64,000 nt of DNA, from assembly GCF_021245805.1 (NCBI RefSeq), contig NZ_JAJJNF010000005.1:1-64000 (forward strand), read 5' to 3'. The stretch comes from Mangrovimonas futianensis (GTDB lineage Bacteria > Bacteroidota > Bacteroidia > Flavobacteriales > Flavobacteriaceae). Made by a program: the position numbers and the translations under genes. The notes beneath the pieces are model-generated. The model saw only the letters and a list, made by a program, of their open reading frames with translations. It did no database searches and had not been told where the DNA came from. Shown one piece after another: positions 43,094 to 50,850 of this stretch (position 1 is its first letter; every line of letters starts with the position of its first letter).

Positions 43094-43127
43094 TTGATAA
43101 TTGCTGTGGCCACTTGATAATTGTTGT
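43094..43127. promoter_or_regulatory. Direct repeat, candidate LytTR binding site
   Basis: TTGATAATTGCTGT at 43094-43107 recurs as TTGATAATTGTTGT at 43114-43127, thirteen of fourteen bases identical and 20 bases apart, two helical turns. LytTR regulators bind paired direct repeats with this kind of spacing. The site lies between the LytTR gene and the hybrid kinase gene. Confidence 0.6.
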
Positions 43128-43169
43128 AAACCTTAAATGGCAATGCTTTACTAGATTAGAAGAGAAAAT

Positions 43170-43177
43170 TATTTTTG
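43170..43177 (+). promoter_or_regulatory. -7 element abutting the hybrid kinase start
   Basis: TATTTTTG matches TAnnTTTG and ends 2 bases before the ATG at 43180. It lies about 43 bases after the direct repeat. If real, the message would be leaderless or the true start codon lies further downstream. Confidence 0.35.
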
Positions 43178-43179
43178 CT

Positions 43180-46068
43180 ATGTTCTATTCGCAGGGTGTT
43201 AAACCATTTTTCTTTTTATTCCTCATTACGTCTTTTGCGTTTGGCCAAGGGATGGATAAGGATTCCTTGTACCATGTATGGATGGACAGAAAGGCCAACG
43301 ACCTAGAAAGGCTCAACGCTTATTACAACTACTATTATTCAGAAGAAGGAGGAGTTATAAATCATTCTAGAAATTTTGTTGCAGAAGTAGATGAAGCCAT
43401 AGAACTGACCAAGAAATATAACAAACCTGAGTACTTGGGTATACTCTATCTTGTTGCTGGCCATAATATGGAAGATAGAGAAAATGATGAAAAGGTTTGT
43501 GAATATTTCCATTTAGGATTGACACAGTTGTTAGAACAAAAAGAAGATAAGTTTGTGCTTCCACATTTGCCAAGAATGCTCAGGATGAAATGCGCTAAGT
43601 ATGATGAAAAGCATGTTGAAAACATCTTAAAGGTTCTGGAAAACAGACTGGAAGATAAAAATAGAGCAATGTTTAATTATATTTCCGCCTCTCTTCAACT
43701 TTTCTCTAATCCAGGAAAAAACAAAGAAATAGCTTGTGAATTTTATAGGAAAGGCTTGGAAGCTGCTTCGCAACAAAAACAGTTCGGACTTTTCTTTTTT
43801 GGTATAGAAAGAGCAAAACGGGCAAAATGTGATTTCGTTGCTCCAGAAAATATTGATAGAGTTATTGAGGAGTTTATTAAGACTAATGAAAGCAGTCTTA
43901 ATATTAATGAAAATCATAAGAATTATTTATCGTTCTATTCAGAATTAAACGATTATTATTCAGATACTGATCAATATCCAGAAGCTTTGTGGGCCGGAAA
44001 AAAAGTGATTCAATATGCTGGAAAATATAAAGAGTTTAAAAGAGTTTATGCATTTAATTTAAATAGAGTAGGGAGAATCCATTCGGATATTGGAAATTAT
44101 GAAGAGTCTGAAAAATACTTATTAGCAGCCTTAAAAATAGCCAAAGAACGTGAAAGTTTGACCAGTATAGGAGGAACTTATCTGGATTTAACCAATCTAT
44201 ACATAAATGAAAAAGAGATAGATAAAGCCAGTAAATATCTAGATTCGTCACTTACTGCAATGAAAGACAAAACTGAGTGTGTTCCCTGTTACGCTTTAGC
44301 TCGTAGAACAAGAGCTAGCTTTAATAATCTTTCTGGCAAGTATCAGGAAGGATTAGATGAGCTACTGGAGTTAAATGACTTTTACAAAGATAGGCTCAAT
44401 CATCTTAATTCTTTTCAATTTTATGTTACTTTAAGTGAAACCTATTTAGGGTTGAAGCAATATGACAAGGCAATTTCTACAGCCAATTTTGCCGGTGGTT
44501 TAAAAATAAAAAACTTGAGTGCTGGTTCAGATTTATATGAAGTACTATATAAAGCTTATGAAGCCAAAGGAAACTATGCCAATGCATTAAAAAACCACAA
44601 GCAATATGTCAAGTTAGAGGATTCTTTAGTGGGTTTACGTAATAGAGAGGCTACGACCAAACTAGAGTTGGAAAGTCAGTTTGCACAGGAACGTTTGACA
44701 GATAGTTTGTACGTAGCCCAACAAAAGCGTGAAACCGAACTAGCCTTTCAAAATCAGCTAAGCAAGCAAAGATCAACAAAGAATCTTTTAATAGTATTGG
44801 GGATAGGTTTAACACTTTTTATTATTGGATTGTATTATCGTTTAAAATTTATACGAAGAACCGAGGCAGAGCTCAAACAAAAAAATGAAATCATTGAAGC
44901 CGAAAAGGAAAAAGCACAAGCTAGCGAACGTGCCAAACATCAATTTTTGGCCAATATGAGTCACGAGATTCGCACGCCCATGAATGCCATTAAAGGGATG
45001 ACCGATATTCTCTTACGACGCAGACCTAGAAAAGATCAAACCGAGTATTTAGATGGTATCAAACAGTCTTCAGATTCATTGTTGGTTATTGTAAATGATA
45101 TTTTGGACATCTCAAAAATTGAAGCGGGCAAGATTGAATTGGAAAGCGAACCGTTCTCAATAAATGACGTGGTAAACAATGTACAGACCATTATGCAGTT
45201 CAAAGCAGAAGAAAAAGGCTTGCAGTTGAAAACCATTTTGCCTCAGCAAGAAATAATGGTTAAAGGTGATGACACACGATTAAAACAAATTCTCATTAAT
45301 CTGATAGGGAATGCCATTAAGTTTACCGAAAAGGGCATGGTCACCGCAACGGTTACTTCCAAAGAAGAAAACGACACGTTGAATTTACAATTCACTGTTT
45401 CTGACACAGGCATTGGTATTGACCAAGACCGAATCGAAAAAATATTTAAATCCTTTGAGCAAGCTTATAGTGATACCTCACGAAAGTTTGGTGGTACGGG
45501 CTTAGGCTTGAGCATTTCCAAAAAGTTGGTTGAACTCCATAAAGGTAAAATTTGGGTTGAGAGCAACAAAGGCAAAGGGAGTGCTTTCCATTTTACCATT
45601 CCGTATGAGGTTGCTGAAGTTGTTTCGGTCCAAAAAGAACCTGTAACTACTTCAGATAACAAGATTTCAGAAGCACTAAAAGGCACCAAGGTATTGTTGG
45701 TAGAGGACAATCAATTCAATGCCGTAGTGGCCGGGGAAGAACTAGAAGACGCCATAGAACATGTGACCGTTGATCTTGCCGAAAACGGTGCCATTGCCGT
45801 GGAAAAAGTAAAATTGAGCCATTATGACGTGATCTTGATGGATGTACAAATGCCAGTTATGAATGGTTATGAAGCTACCCAAGCTATTAGACAGTTTGAT
45901 AACAACAAGTCAAAAATCCCCATTATAGCCATGACGGCCAATGTACTCAAAGAAGAAGTAGATAAATGTTTTGAGATGGGAATGGACGATTTTATAGGGA
46001 AACCATTCGATACAAAAGAATTAATTGAGAAAATTTATAAACTCACAAAACTTAATGGTCATGAATAA
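43180..46068 (+). CDS. TPR hybrid sensor histidine kinase with receiver domain
   Basis: 962 residues from the ATG at 43180, which starts a signal-like segment (VKPFFFLFLITSFAFGQ). Residues 25-480 are TPR-like helical repeats, expected in the periplasm; a membrane helix at about 532-558 (LLIVLGIGLTLFIIGLYY) follows a coiled coil. The cytoplasmic part has HisKA with His595 (NMSHEIRTPMNA), an ATPase domain (NLIGNAIKFTEKG, GGTGLGLSIS) and a C-terminal receiver with Asp888 in ILMDVQMPVMNG. It autophosphorylates and passes phosphate to its receiver, then probably to the Hpt encoded two genes on. Confidence 0.93.
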   Translation: MFYSQGVKPFFFLFLITSFAFGQGMDKDSLYHVWMDRKANDLERLNAYYNYYYSEEGGVINHSRNFVAEVDEAIELTKKYNKPEYLGILYLVAGHNMEDRENDEKVCEYFHLGLTQLLEQKEDKFVLPHLPRMLRMKCAKYDEKHVENILKVLENRLEDKNRAMFNYISASLQLFSNPGKNKEIACEFYRKGLEAASQQKQFGLFFFGIERAKRAKCDFVAPENIDRVIEEFIKTNESSLNINENHKNYLSFYSELNDYYSDTDQYPEALWAGKKVIQYAGKYKEFKRVYAFNLNRVGRIHSDIGNYEESEKYLLAALKIAKERESLTSIGGTYLDLTNLYINEKEIDKASKYLDSSLTAMKDKTECVPCYALARRTRASFNNLSGKYQEGLDELLELNDFYKDRLNHLNSFQFYVTLSETYLGLKQYDKAISTANFAGGLKIKNLSAGSDLYEVLYKAYEAKGNYANALKNHKQYVKLEDSLVGLRNREATTKLELESQFAQERLTDSLYVAQQKRETELAFQNQLSKQRSTKNLLIVLGIGLTLFIIGLYYRLKFIRRTEAELKQKNEIIEAEKEKAQASERAKHQFLANMSHEIRTPMNAIKGMTDILLRRRPRKDQTEYLDGIKQSSDSLLVIVNDILDISKIEAGKIELESEPFSINDVVNNVQTIMQFKAEEKGLQLKTILPQQEIMVKGDDTRLKQILINLIGNAIKFTEKGMVTATVTSKEENDTLNLQFTVSDTGIGIDQDRIEKIFKSFEQAYSDTSRKFGGTGLGLSISKKLVELHKGKIWVESNKGKGSAFHFTIPYEVAEVVSVQKEPVTTSDNKISEALKGTKVLLVEDNQFNAVVAGEELEDAIEHVTVDLAENGAIAVEKVKLSHYDVILMDVQMPVMNGYEATQAIRQFDNNKSKIPIIAMTANVLKEEVDKCFEMGMDDFIGKPFDTKELIEKIYKLTKLNGHE

Positions 46069-46447
46069 TTTAAATCCAACAGTATGCATTGTAGATGACG
46101 AACCCTTATTGACAGAAATGTTGACCGATTACCTAAAAGGGCAATATGCAGGTTTTAACATAAAGACATTTCCAACAGGGGAAGCTTGTTTGAAGCATCT
46201 GCACGAAAATCCAGATGTCATCATTTTGGATTATTACTTGAATTCCAAAGAAAAAGAGGCCGCAAATGGAATTGATATCTTGAAGGAAATCAAAAAACAG
46301 AACAGGCATTTACCTGTTATCATGTTGTCCAGTCAAAAAAGCTACGGAACAGCTTCACAGACCATTATGTATGGTGCGATTCATTATGTGATTAAAGGTC
46401 AGGATGCTTTTGAGGAAATTTATGAACTTATCAAAGCCAATGTGTAA
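46061..46447 (+). CDS. Single-domain response regulator
   Basis: 128 residues from the ATG at 46061, overlapping the kinase stop by eight bases; a start at 46055 (two codons earlier) is equally possible. Receiver fold only: VDDEP near residues 11-15, phosphoacceptor Asp57 in VIILDYYLNS, and Lys in VIKGQD. No output domain, as in CheY or phosphotransfer intermediates. It probably receives or drains phosphate in the relay with the neighbouring hybrid kinase and Hpt protein. Confidence 0.9.
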   Translation: MNNLNPTVCIVDDEPLLTEMLTDYLKGQYAGFNIKTFPTGEACLKHLHENPDVIILDYYLNSKEKEAANGIDILKEIKKQNRHLPVIMLSSQKSYGTASQTIMYGAIHYVIKGQDAFEEIYELIKANV

Positions 46448-46785
46448 TGGTTGATTTAAGTTTTTTAGAAAAATTCACAAAGGGAGATTCCAAGAAAATG
46501 CGACGTTATATAAGTCTGTATCTGGAGATAGCCCCCCAAACTTTGGCACAGATGAAAACCGATTTAGAAGCAGAAGCTTGGGAACAATTACGAATCAACG
46601 CCCATTCCTTAAAACCGCAAACCGATTATGTTGGGGTTAATGATTTGAAAGACGTTTTGATTGCTATTGAAAATGCAGTAAAATCTGAAGCATATGGAAA
46701 TTTGAAAGAACTCTATAATAGGGCTATTGCACTTCATTTAGCTTCTGAAAAAAAGTTGAAGGAATATTTAAAAATATGGAACTAA
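46447..46785 (+). CDS. Hpt domain phosphotransfer protein
   Basis: 112 residues, all-helical. The phosphoaccepting His53 lies in INAHSLKPQTDYVG, the Hpt signature HSLK. The start overlaps the stop of the response regulator by one base, so kinase, receiver and Hpt are translationally linked. It would shuttle phosphate from the kinase's own receiver (Asp888) to a final regulator, most likely the free receiver or the divergent LytTR protein. Confidence 0.9.
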   Translation: MVDLSFLEKFTKGDSKKMRRYISLYLEIAPQTLAQMKTDLEAEAWEQLRINAHSLKPQTDYVGVNDLKDVLIAIENAVKSEAYGNLKELYNRAIALHLASEKKLKEYLKIWN

Positions 46786-46795
46786 CTACTCATTG

Positions 46796-47731
46796 TTAAT
46801 TATTCATTGACTTTAACCACTCCTCACGCAAGTCATGACTCAATTTTCCAGTACCATCATGTTTCCATCCAGGTGGTTTGGTTACATAATTCCAACGGTC
46901 TTTTAAGGTTTTCTTTCCCGTAAAAACATCTTTAAACATATAAGCCCATTCTAAAAATGCAATTTTAATAGGATTGAAGGTGTTGAGGTTTTTAACCAGT
47001 CCGTATTTAACCTTTTCGGTTTCCAATTCGGGTTGGAACGTACCAAAAAGTTTGTCCCAAATAATTAAAATACCAGCGTGGTTTCTATCCAAATAAATAG
47101 GATTACTTCCGTGATGTACACGATGATGGGAAGGCGTATTAAAAATGGCTTCAAACCATTTAGGTAGTTTATCAATGGCTTCCGTATGAATCCAAAATTG
47201 ATAAAGCAGACTAATGGACATCTGTAGCATGATCATGGCTGGGTGGAAACCTACTAAGGGTAGCCAAAGCCAAAAAATAAAGGAATAGAAACTTCCAGAC
47301 CACGTTTGTCTAAGAGCCGTACTTAAATTGTAATGTTGCGACGAATGGTGAACTACGTGCGAAGCCCAAAATAAGCGACATTCGTGTGAAATACGATGAA
47401 ACCAATAGTAGGATAGATCATCAGCAAAAAATAACAAGACAAAGCTCCACCAAGTAACGGGAATAGTAAAAAATCTAAGATGTTCGTAAACCAGAAAAAG
47501 GCATCCTAAAACGATGGCTTTACTCAAAAAGCCTAAAAAGACATTGCCCAAACCCATAGCAATAGATGCAAAGGCATCTTTAACTTCATAGCCCTTGGTT
47601 TCCTTAAATTTTGAGCGTGTTGTTACAAACAATTCCACCAACATAGCCAAAATAAAAAATGGAATGGCGAATAAAATAATATTTGGAAAATCTGGCATAT
47701 ATCTTTTAAAAAATCTCTCTAAAATAACCAT
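46796..47731 (-). CDS. Sterol desaturase/fatty acid hydroxylase-family protein
   Basis: 311 residues with about five membrane helices. The diiron His clusters are intact: FHRISHECRLFWASHVVHHS and the later HRVHHGSN. The family hydroxylates or desaturates lipids in the membrane; in Bacteroidota possible substrates include carotenoids, fatty acids or sphingolipid-type molecules, and the genes around it do not decide. It is divergent from menC with only 25 bases between starts. Confidence 0.9.
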   Translation of the reverse strand: MVILERFFKRYMPDFPNIILFAIPFFILAMLVELFVTTRSKFKETKGYEVKDAFASIAMGLGNVFLGFLSKAIVLGCLFLVYEHLRFFTIPVTWWSFVLLFFADDLSYYWFHRISHECRLFWASHVVHHSSQHYNLSTALRQTWSGSFYSFIFWLWLPLVGFHPAMIMLQMSISLLYQFWIHTEAIDKLPKWFEAIFNTPSHHRVHHGSNPIYLDRNHAGILIIWDKLFGTFQPELETEKVKYGLVKNLNTFNPIKIAFLEWAYMFKDVFTGKKTLKDRWNYVTKPPGWKHDGTGKLSHDLREEWLKSMNN

Positions 47732-47741
47732 TTTTTATCAG

Positions 47742-47749
47742 TAATTTTG
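47742..47749 (+). promoter_or_regulatory. -7 element of menC
   Basis: TAATTTTG matches TAnnTTTG and ends 7 bases before the menC ATG, giving a very short or absent leader. The opposite-strand gene starts at 47731, so the whole promoter must overlap the first codons of the desaturase gene. Confidence 0.5.
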
Positions 47750-47756
47750 AGATGTA

Positions 47757-48791
47757 ATGACAGCAGAGTACAAACAACACCAACTTCAGTTTAAAAAACC
47801 TAGCGGTACATCAAGAGGCATATTAAAAACCAAAGAAACGTGGTTTATCATTTTAGAACAGAATGGTAAAAGGGGAATAGGAGAATGTGGTATTTTAAGA
47901 GGACTAAGTGCCGATGACAGACCTGATTATGAGCATCAATTAAAATGGACATGCCACAACATTTCATTAGGGTTATCCGCACTATACAAGGCTAATAAAG
48001 AATTCCCCAGTATTCAGTTTGGATTGGAAATGGCCTTTAAATCTCTAGAAAGTCAAACACCATTTGAACTGTTTCCTTCTGCATTTACAAAAGGAGAGGA
48101 ATCTATCGCTATCAATGGTCTTATTTGGATGGGCAATGAAGATTTTATGAAAGAGCAGATTGAATCTAAACTGTCCACTGGCTTCAATTGTATCAAAATG
48201 AAAATTGGTGCGATTGATTTTGAGACCGAATTCAAGTTGTTAAAGTCGATAAGAAAAACCTTTTCTAAAGAAGAAATAGAAATAAGAGTGGATGCCAATG
48301 GTGCTTTTCCTCCTTCAGAAGCCTTGGATAAATTAAAAAAATTGGCTGAATTGGATTTGCATTCCATTGAGCAACCCATAAAACAAGGTCAATTTCAAGA
48401 AATGGCACAACTTTGTGAGCTGACGCCTTTGCCTATAGCCTTAGATGAAGAATTAATTGGTGTTTTTGATGTAACAAGTAAGCAGGAATTGCTACAAACC
48501 ATCAAGCCACAATACATTATTTTAAAACCTAGTTTTGTGGGAGGATGGGAAGGAAGCCAAGAATGGATTAATTTGGCAGAAAGAGAGAATATAGGTTGGT
48601 GGATTACTAGTGCATTGGAAAGTAATGTGGGTCTTAACGCTATTGCGCAATGGACTTACACACTAAATAATAAGATGCCACAGGGGTTAGGGACTGGTGG
48701 TCTATTTACTAATAATTTTGACAGCCCTCTAACGGTAAGTAATGGTACGTTACAGTACCAAAATAATTTAAATTGGAAATTTAACTTGTAG
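47757..48791 (+). CDS. menC: o-Succinylbenzoate synthase
   Basis: 344 residues of the enolase superfamily, dehydrating SHCHC to o-succinylbenzoate. The capping domain is N-terminal. The barrel has the KxK acid/base motif (CIKMKIG), the metal ligands in VDANGAF, SIEQPI and ALDEELIG, and the second-strand Lys in YIILKPSFVGG. It is followed after 3 bases by a CPBP-type protease gene and then menE, so menC-CPBP-menE are one transcript. The desaturase neighbour is divergent and unrelated. Confidence 0.93.
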   Translation: MTAEYKQHQLQFKKPSGTSRGILKTKETWFIILEQNGKRGIGECGILRGLSADDRPDYEHQLKWTCHNISLGLSALYKANKEFPSIQFGLEMAFKSLESQTPFELFPSAFTKGEESIAINGLIWMGNEDFMKEQIESKLSTGFNCIKMKIGAIDFETEFKLLKSIRKTFSKEEIEIRVDANGAFPPSEALDKLKKLAELDLHSIEQPIKQGQFQEMAQLCELTPLPIALDEELIGVFDVTSKQELLQTIKPQYIILKPSFVGGWEGSQEWINLAERENIGWWITSALESNVGLNAIAQWTYTLNNKMPQGLGTGGLFTNNFDSPLTVSNGTLQYQNNLNWKFNL

Positions 48792-48794
48792 TTT

Positions 48795-49751
48795 ATGTAT
48801 ATAACCCAAGCGTTTAATGTGCTGCATGATTGGTGGCGCTATTTGATAGGTCTTTTAGTTGTTATTTTTGCGGTAATTATTGGTCAAATACCCTTCACGG
48901 TAGCCGTATTTTTTAAGGCCTTTGAAAGCGGCGAGAATATATTTGGTATGGATGAAACCCAAATGATGGGCATGTTGGAATCCAACCTTAATTTATTTCT
49001 CATGTTATTATCTTTTGCAGCAGGTTTGGTTGGCGTCTTTTTCGTGGTCAGGACTTTACATAAACAAACAGTTACTTCCTTAACAACAGCACGAAAAAAA
49101 ATAGATTGGGGGCGTATTTTATTTGCCTTTTTGCTTTGGGGCATTTTGAGTTCTTCCTTTGTTGTAGCAGATTATTATATGAACCCTGAAAATTACCAAT
49201 GGAATTTTAAAATGATCCCATTTTTAATCCTCTTGTTGATTTCTGTGGTGTTTATCCCCTTACAAACCAGTTTTGAAGAGTATTTGTTCCGAGGCTATTT
49301 GATGCAGGGAATAGGTGTTATATCAAAAACTAGATGGTTGCCTTTAGCAATTACTTCACTTATTTTCGGTTTGTTACATATTGCAAATCCCGAAGTAGAA
49401 AAAATGGGCTACATCATTATGATTTATTACATAGGAACGGGACTTTTTCTTGGAATTATGACCCTTATGGATGATGGTATGGAATTGGCTTTGGGTTTCC
49501 ATGCGGCCAATAATTTGTTTACTGCTTTGTTGGTTACCGCAGATTGGACAGCGTTTCAAACACACTCCATTTTAAAGGATATTTCCGATCCGACTGCTGC
49601 TGGTTTTTTTGACGTTTTTTTACCCGTTTTTGTTTTATTCCCAATCTTATTATTCATATTTTCGAAGAAATATCGATGGACCAATTGGAAGGACAAGCTT
49701 TTTGGTCATGTAGAAGAACCTATTAAAGAAGATTATAAAATTTTAGACTGA
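48795..49751 (+). CDS. CPBP-family intramembrane metalloprotease
   Basis: 318 residues, eight or so membrane helices. The three CPBP motifs are present: SFEEYLFRGYLMQG (EExxxR), FGLLHIANPE (FxxxH) and GFHAANNLF (HxxxN). These form the active site of the Rce1/CPBP abortive-infection-type intramembrane proteases. It lies between menC and menE and overlaps menE by one base, so it is co-translated with the menaquinone genes, although no direct role in quinone synthesis is known. Substrate unknown. Confidence 0.9.
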   Translation: MYITQAFNVLHDWWRYLIGLLVVIFAVIIGQIPFTVAVFFKAFESGENIFGMDETQMMGMLESNLNLFLMLLSFAAGLVGVFFVVRTLHKQTVTSLTTARKKIDWGRILFAFLLWGILSSSFVVADYYMNPENYQWNFKMIPFLILLLISVVFIPLQTSFEEYLFRGYLMQGIGVISKTRWLPLAITSLIFGLLHIANPEVEKMGYIIMIYYIGTGLFLGIMTLMDDGMELALGFHAANNLFTALLVTADWTAFQTHSILKDISDPTAAGFFDVFLPVFVLFPILLFIFSKKYRWTNWKDKLFGHVEEPIKEDYKILD

Positions 49752-50812
49752 TGATTCCAAAGTTCGATAAAATCCATAACCGTTTCAAACTCAACGAGTA
49801 TCATTTTGCTCAAGATGATTTAAAGGAAGTTGCTTATAGCTACATAAAAGAAGGTTTACCCTATGAGAAGAAGGTGGGTGATTTTATTAATAACTGGATG
49901 GATGACAGTCCGCTTATTACCATTCAATCTTCTGGTTCTACAGGTGCTCCAAAAGAATTTCATGTAGAAAAACAGGCCATGGTTAATTCGGCGATTTCTA
50001 CCGGTGATTTTTTCAAATTAAAACCAGGTGATAGCGCCTTACATTGTTTACCTATTAATTTTATTGCAGGGGAAATGATGTTGGTTAGAGGTCTTATTTT
50101 GGGCTTGGAATTGGATGTTGTTGAACCAAAATCCAAAATAGTTTTAACCAAAGACTATGACTTTGCTGCCATGACACCCATGCAATTGGAAAATAGCTTG
50201 GACACCATTGAACATGTCAAAATTTTAATCGTTGGAGGAGCTCCCATTTCAAAAGAATTGGTAGCCAAAATCCAACACATTTCTACACGTGTTTATATGA
50301 CTTATGGTATGGCCGAAACTTTAAGCCATATTGGCTTGAAAAAATTAAATCATACCACAAAAAAGAACGCTCCATACAGAACACTTCCTAAAATTACGGT
50401 TTCCAAGGATGACAGGGGATGTTTGGTCATCAATGCCCCTAGATTATCTCAGGAACCTATAGTGACCAACGATTTGGTTGAGATTTATTCTGAAACCGAA
50501 TTTGATTGGTTAGGAAGAGTTGATAATGTTATTAATTCAGGTGGGATAAAATTACTTCCAGAGTTGATGGAAGCCAAGATTCAGGACCAAATGGATAGAC
50601 GTTTCTTTTTTGCCTCCCAACCAGATCCTACATTAGGAGAGAAGGTTATTTTGGTGGTTGAAGGAGATTCCAATGTGGTAGAGCCGAAAGTTTTTGAAGC
50701 TTTGGATACCTATGAGAAGCCCAAAGCCATTTACAATATACCTCAATTTGAAGAAACTTCCTCTGGAAAAGTAAGAAGAGAAGAAACTCTTACAAAACTT
50801 TTGAAAATGTAA
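49751..50812 (+). CDS. menE: o-Succinylbenzoate-CoA ligase
   Basis: 353 residues, shorter than the typical 450-500 residues of MenE from other phyla but usual for Bacteroidota. Adenylation motif TIQSSGSTGAPKEF, then MTYGMAETLSHIG, the WLGRVDNVINSGGIKL hinge and the C-terminal ETSSGKVRREE with the catalytic Lys. It activates o-succinylbenzoate as the CoA thioester, the substrate of MenB. It overlaps the CPBP gene by one base, so all three genes of this block share an operon. Confidence 0.92.
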   Translation: MIPKFDKIHNRFKLNEYHFAQDDLKEVAYSYIKEGLPYEKKVGDFINNWMDDSPLITIQSSGSTGAPKEFHVEKQAMVNSAISTGDFFKLKPGDSALHCLPINFIAGEMMLVRGLILGLELDVVEPKSKIVLTKDYDFAAMTPMQLENSLDTIEHVKILIVGGAPISKELVAKIQHISTRVYMTYGMAETLSHIGLKKLNHTTKKNAPYRTLPKITVSKDDRGCLVINAPRLSQEPIVTNDLVEIYSETEFDWLGRVDNVINSGGIKLLPELMEAKIQDQMDRRFFFASQPDPTLGEKVILVVEGDSNVVEPKVFEALDTYEKPKAIYNIPQFEETSSGKVRREETLTKLLKM

Positions 50813-50850
50813 GAATTTCTTGTAGTTTTAGTAGGTAAACTTCTGAAACT

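Noticed and set aside
48795..49751. CPBP protease as an abortive-infection defence gene
   Set aside because: It is locked in an operon with menC and menE, and no other defence-like genes are present.
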